A program made the position numbers and the translations under genes. The notes beneath the pieces are model-generated. The model did not search any database. It saw only the letters and a list, made by a program, of their open reading frames with translations, and was not told the DNA's origin. A stretch of DNA of 64,000 nucleotides, taken from the NCBI RefSeq assembly GCF_900108025.1, contig NZ_FNUS01000002.1, forward strand, positions 393,612-457,611. Direction: 5' to 3'. Positions within the stretch are counted from its first letter, which is position 1. Each line of letters starts with the position of its first letter. Below, one piece after another: positions 63,991 to 64,000 of the stretch. Origin of the DNA: Halpernia humi (GTDB taxonomy: Bacteria; Bacteroidota; Bacteroidia; Flavobacteriales; Weeksellaceae).

Positions 63991-64000
63991 ATGAATCGCA
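63991..64000 (+). CDS. Start of a further gene (3' truncated by the window)
   Basis: An ATG at 63991, opening MNR, is preceded by AAGGAAAA, a good ribosome binding site at suitable distance. It may be the next gene in the same direction as the surface protein. Only three codons are visible. Confidence 0.3.

Overview
The window looks like chromosomal DNA of a member of the Bacteroidota, most likely Flavobacteriia of the Chryseobacterium/Weeksellaceae group. The grounds are the AT-rich composition, TAnnTTTG-type promoter elements, the rpmB-rpmG-DUF4295-ftsY gene order, OmpA proteins with thrombospondin type 3 repeats, secreted proteins with a GINTTTPETTLDV-like start, and a Bacteroides-style tra cluster. 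Species cannot be fixed from what is seen.

Bases 1 to about 46,150 are read as the right-hand part of an integrative conjugative element (ICE). It ends beside the 3' end of a tRNA-Gln gene (46153-46223, minus strand). The left end and any integrase lie outside the window. In order the element holds: (a) a plasmid-like replication module, with a 5'-truncated Rep_3-type initiator, eight iterons, a perfect DnaA box and a Toprim primase-like protein (1-2154); (b) a defence/regulation island (2252-17264); (c) a non-coding region with a broken small gene, a phased array of seven palindromic 25-bp repeats and a large imperfect hairpin that is a candidate oriT (17265-18417); (d) a mobilization and type IV secretion operon (19270-36328); (e) accessory ICE genes (36318-46040), ending in a 1879-residue Toprim/methyltransferase/helicase fusion.

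The defence island contains an AbiE-type toxin-antitoxin pair and, directly downstream, a tight cassette of a dual-GHKL histidine kinase, a response regulator, an unknown protein and an adenine methyltransferase. A DNA-glycosylase-like gene behind an IS3 transposase remnant, a type IIG restriction-modification enzyme coupled to a SIR2-domain protein, and an ApeA-like HEPN protein complete it. The kinase/regulator/unknown/methyltransferase cassette is the best candidate here for an undescribed system. The type IIG-SIR2 pair and a J-domain inserted inside the VirB4-like ATPase TraG are also unusual.

From 46,153 onward the window is ordinary chromosome: tRNA-Gln, recA, a recQ-fmt operon, two tandem OmpA-like genes, folK, sppA, a GlsB/YeaQ-like membrane protein, the rpmB-rpmG-DUF4295-ftsY cluster, a structured RNA-like element, a J/KTSC-domain protein, a HEAT-repeat protein and two surface-protein genes. 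One of the last two has its likely signal-peptide start out of frame with its body across a poly-T tract.
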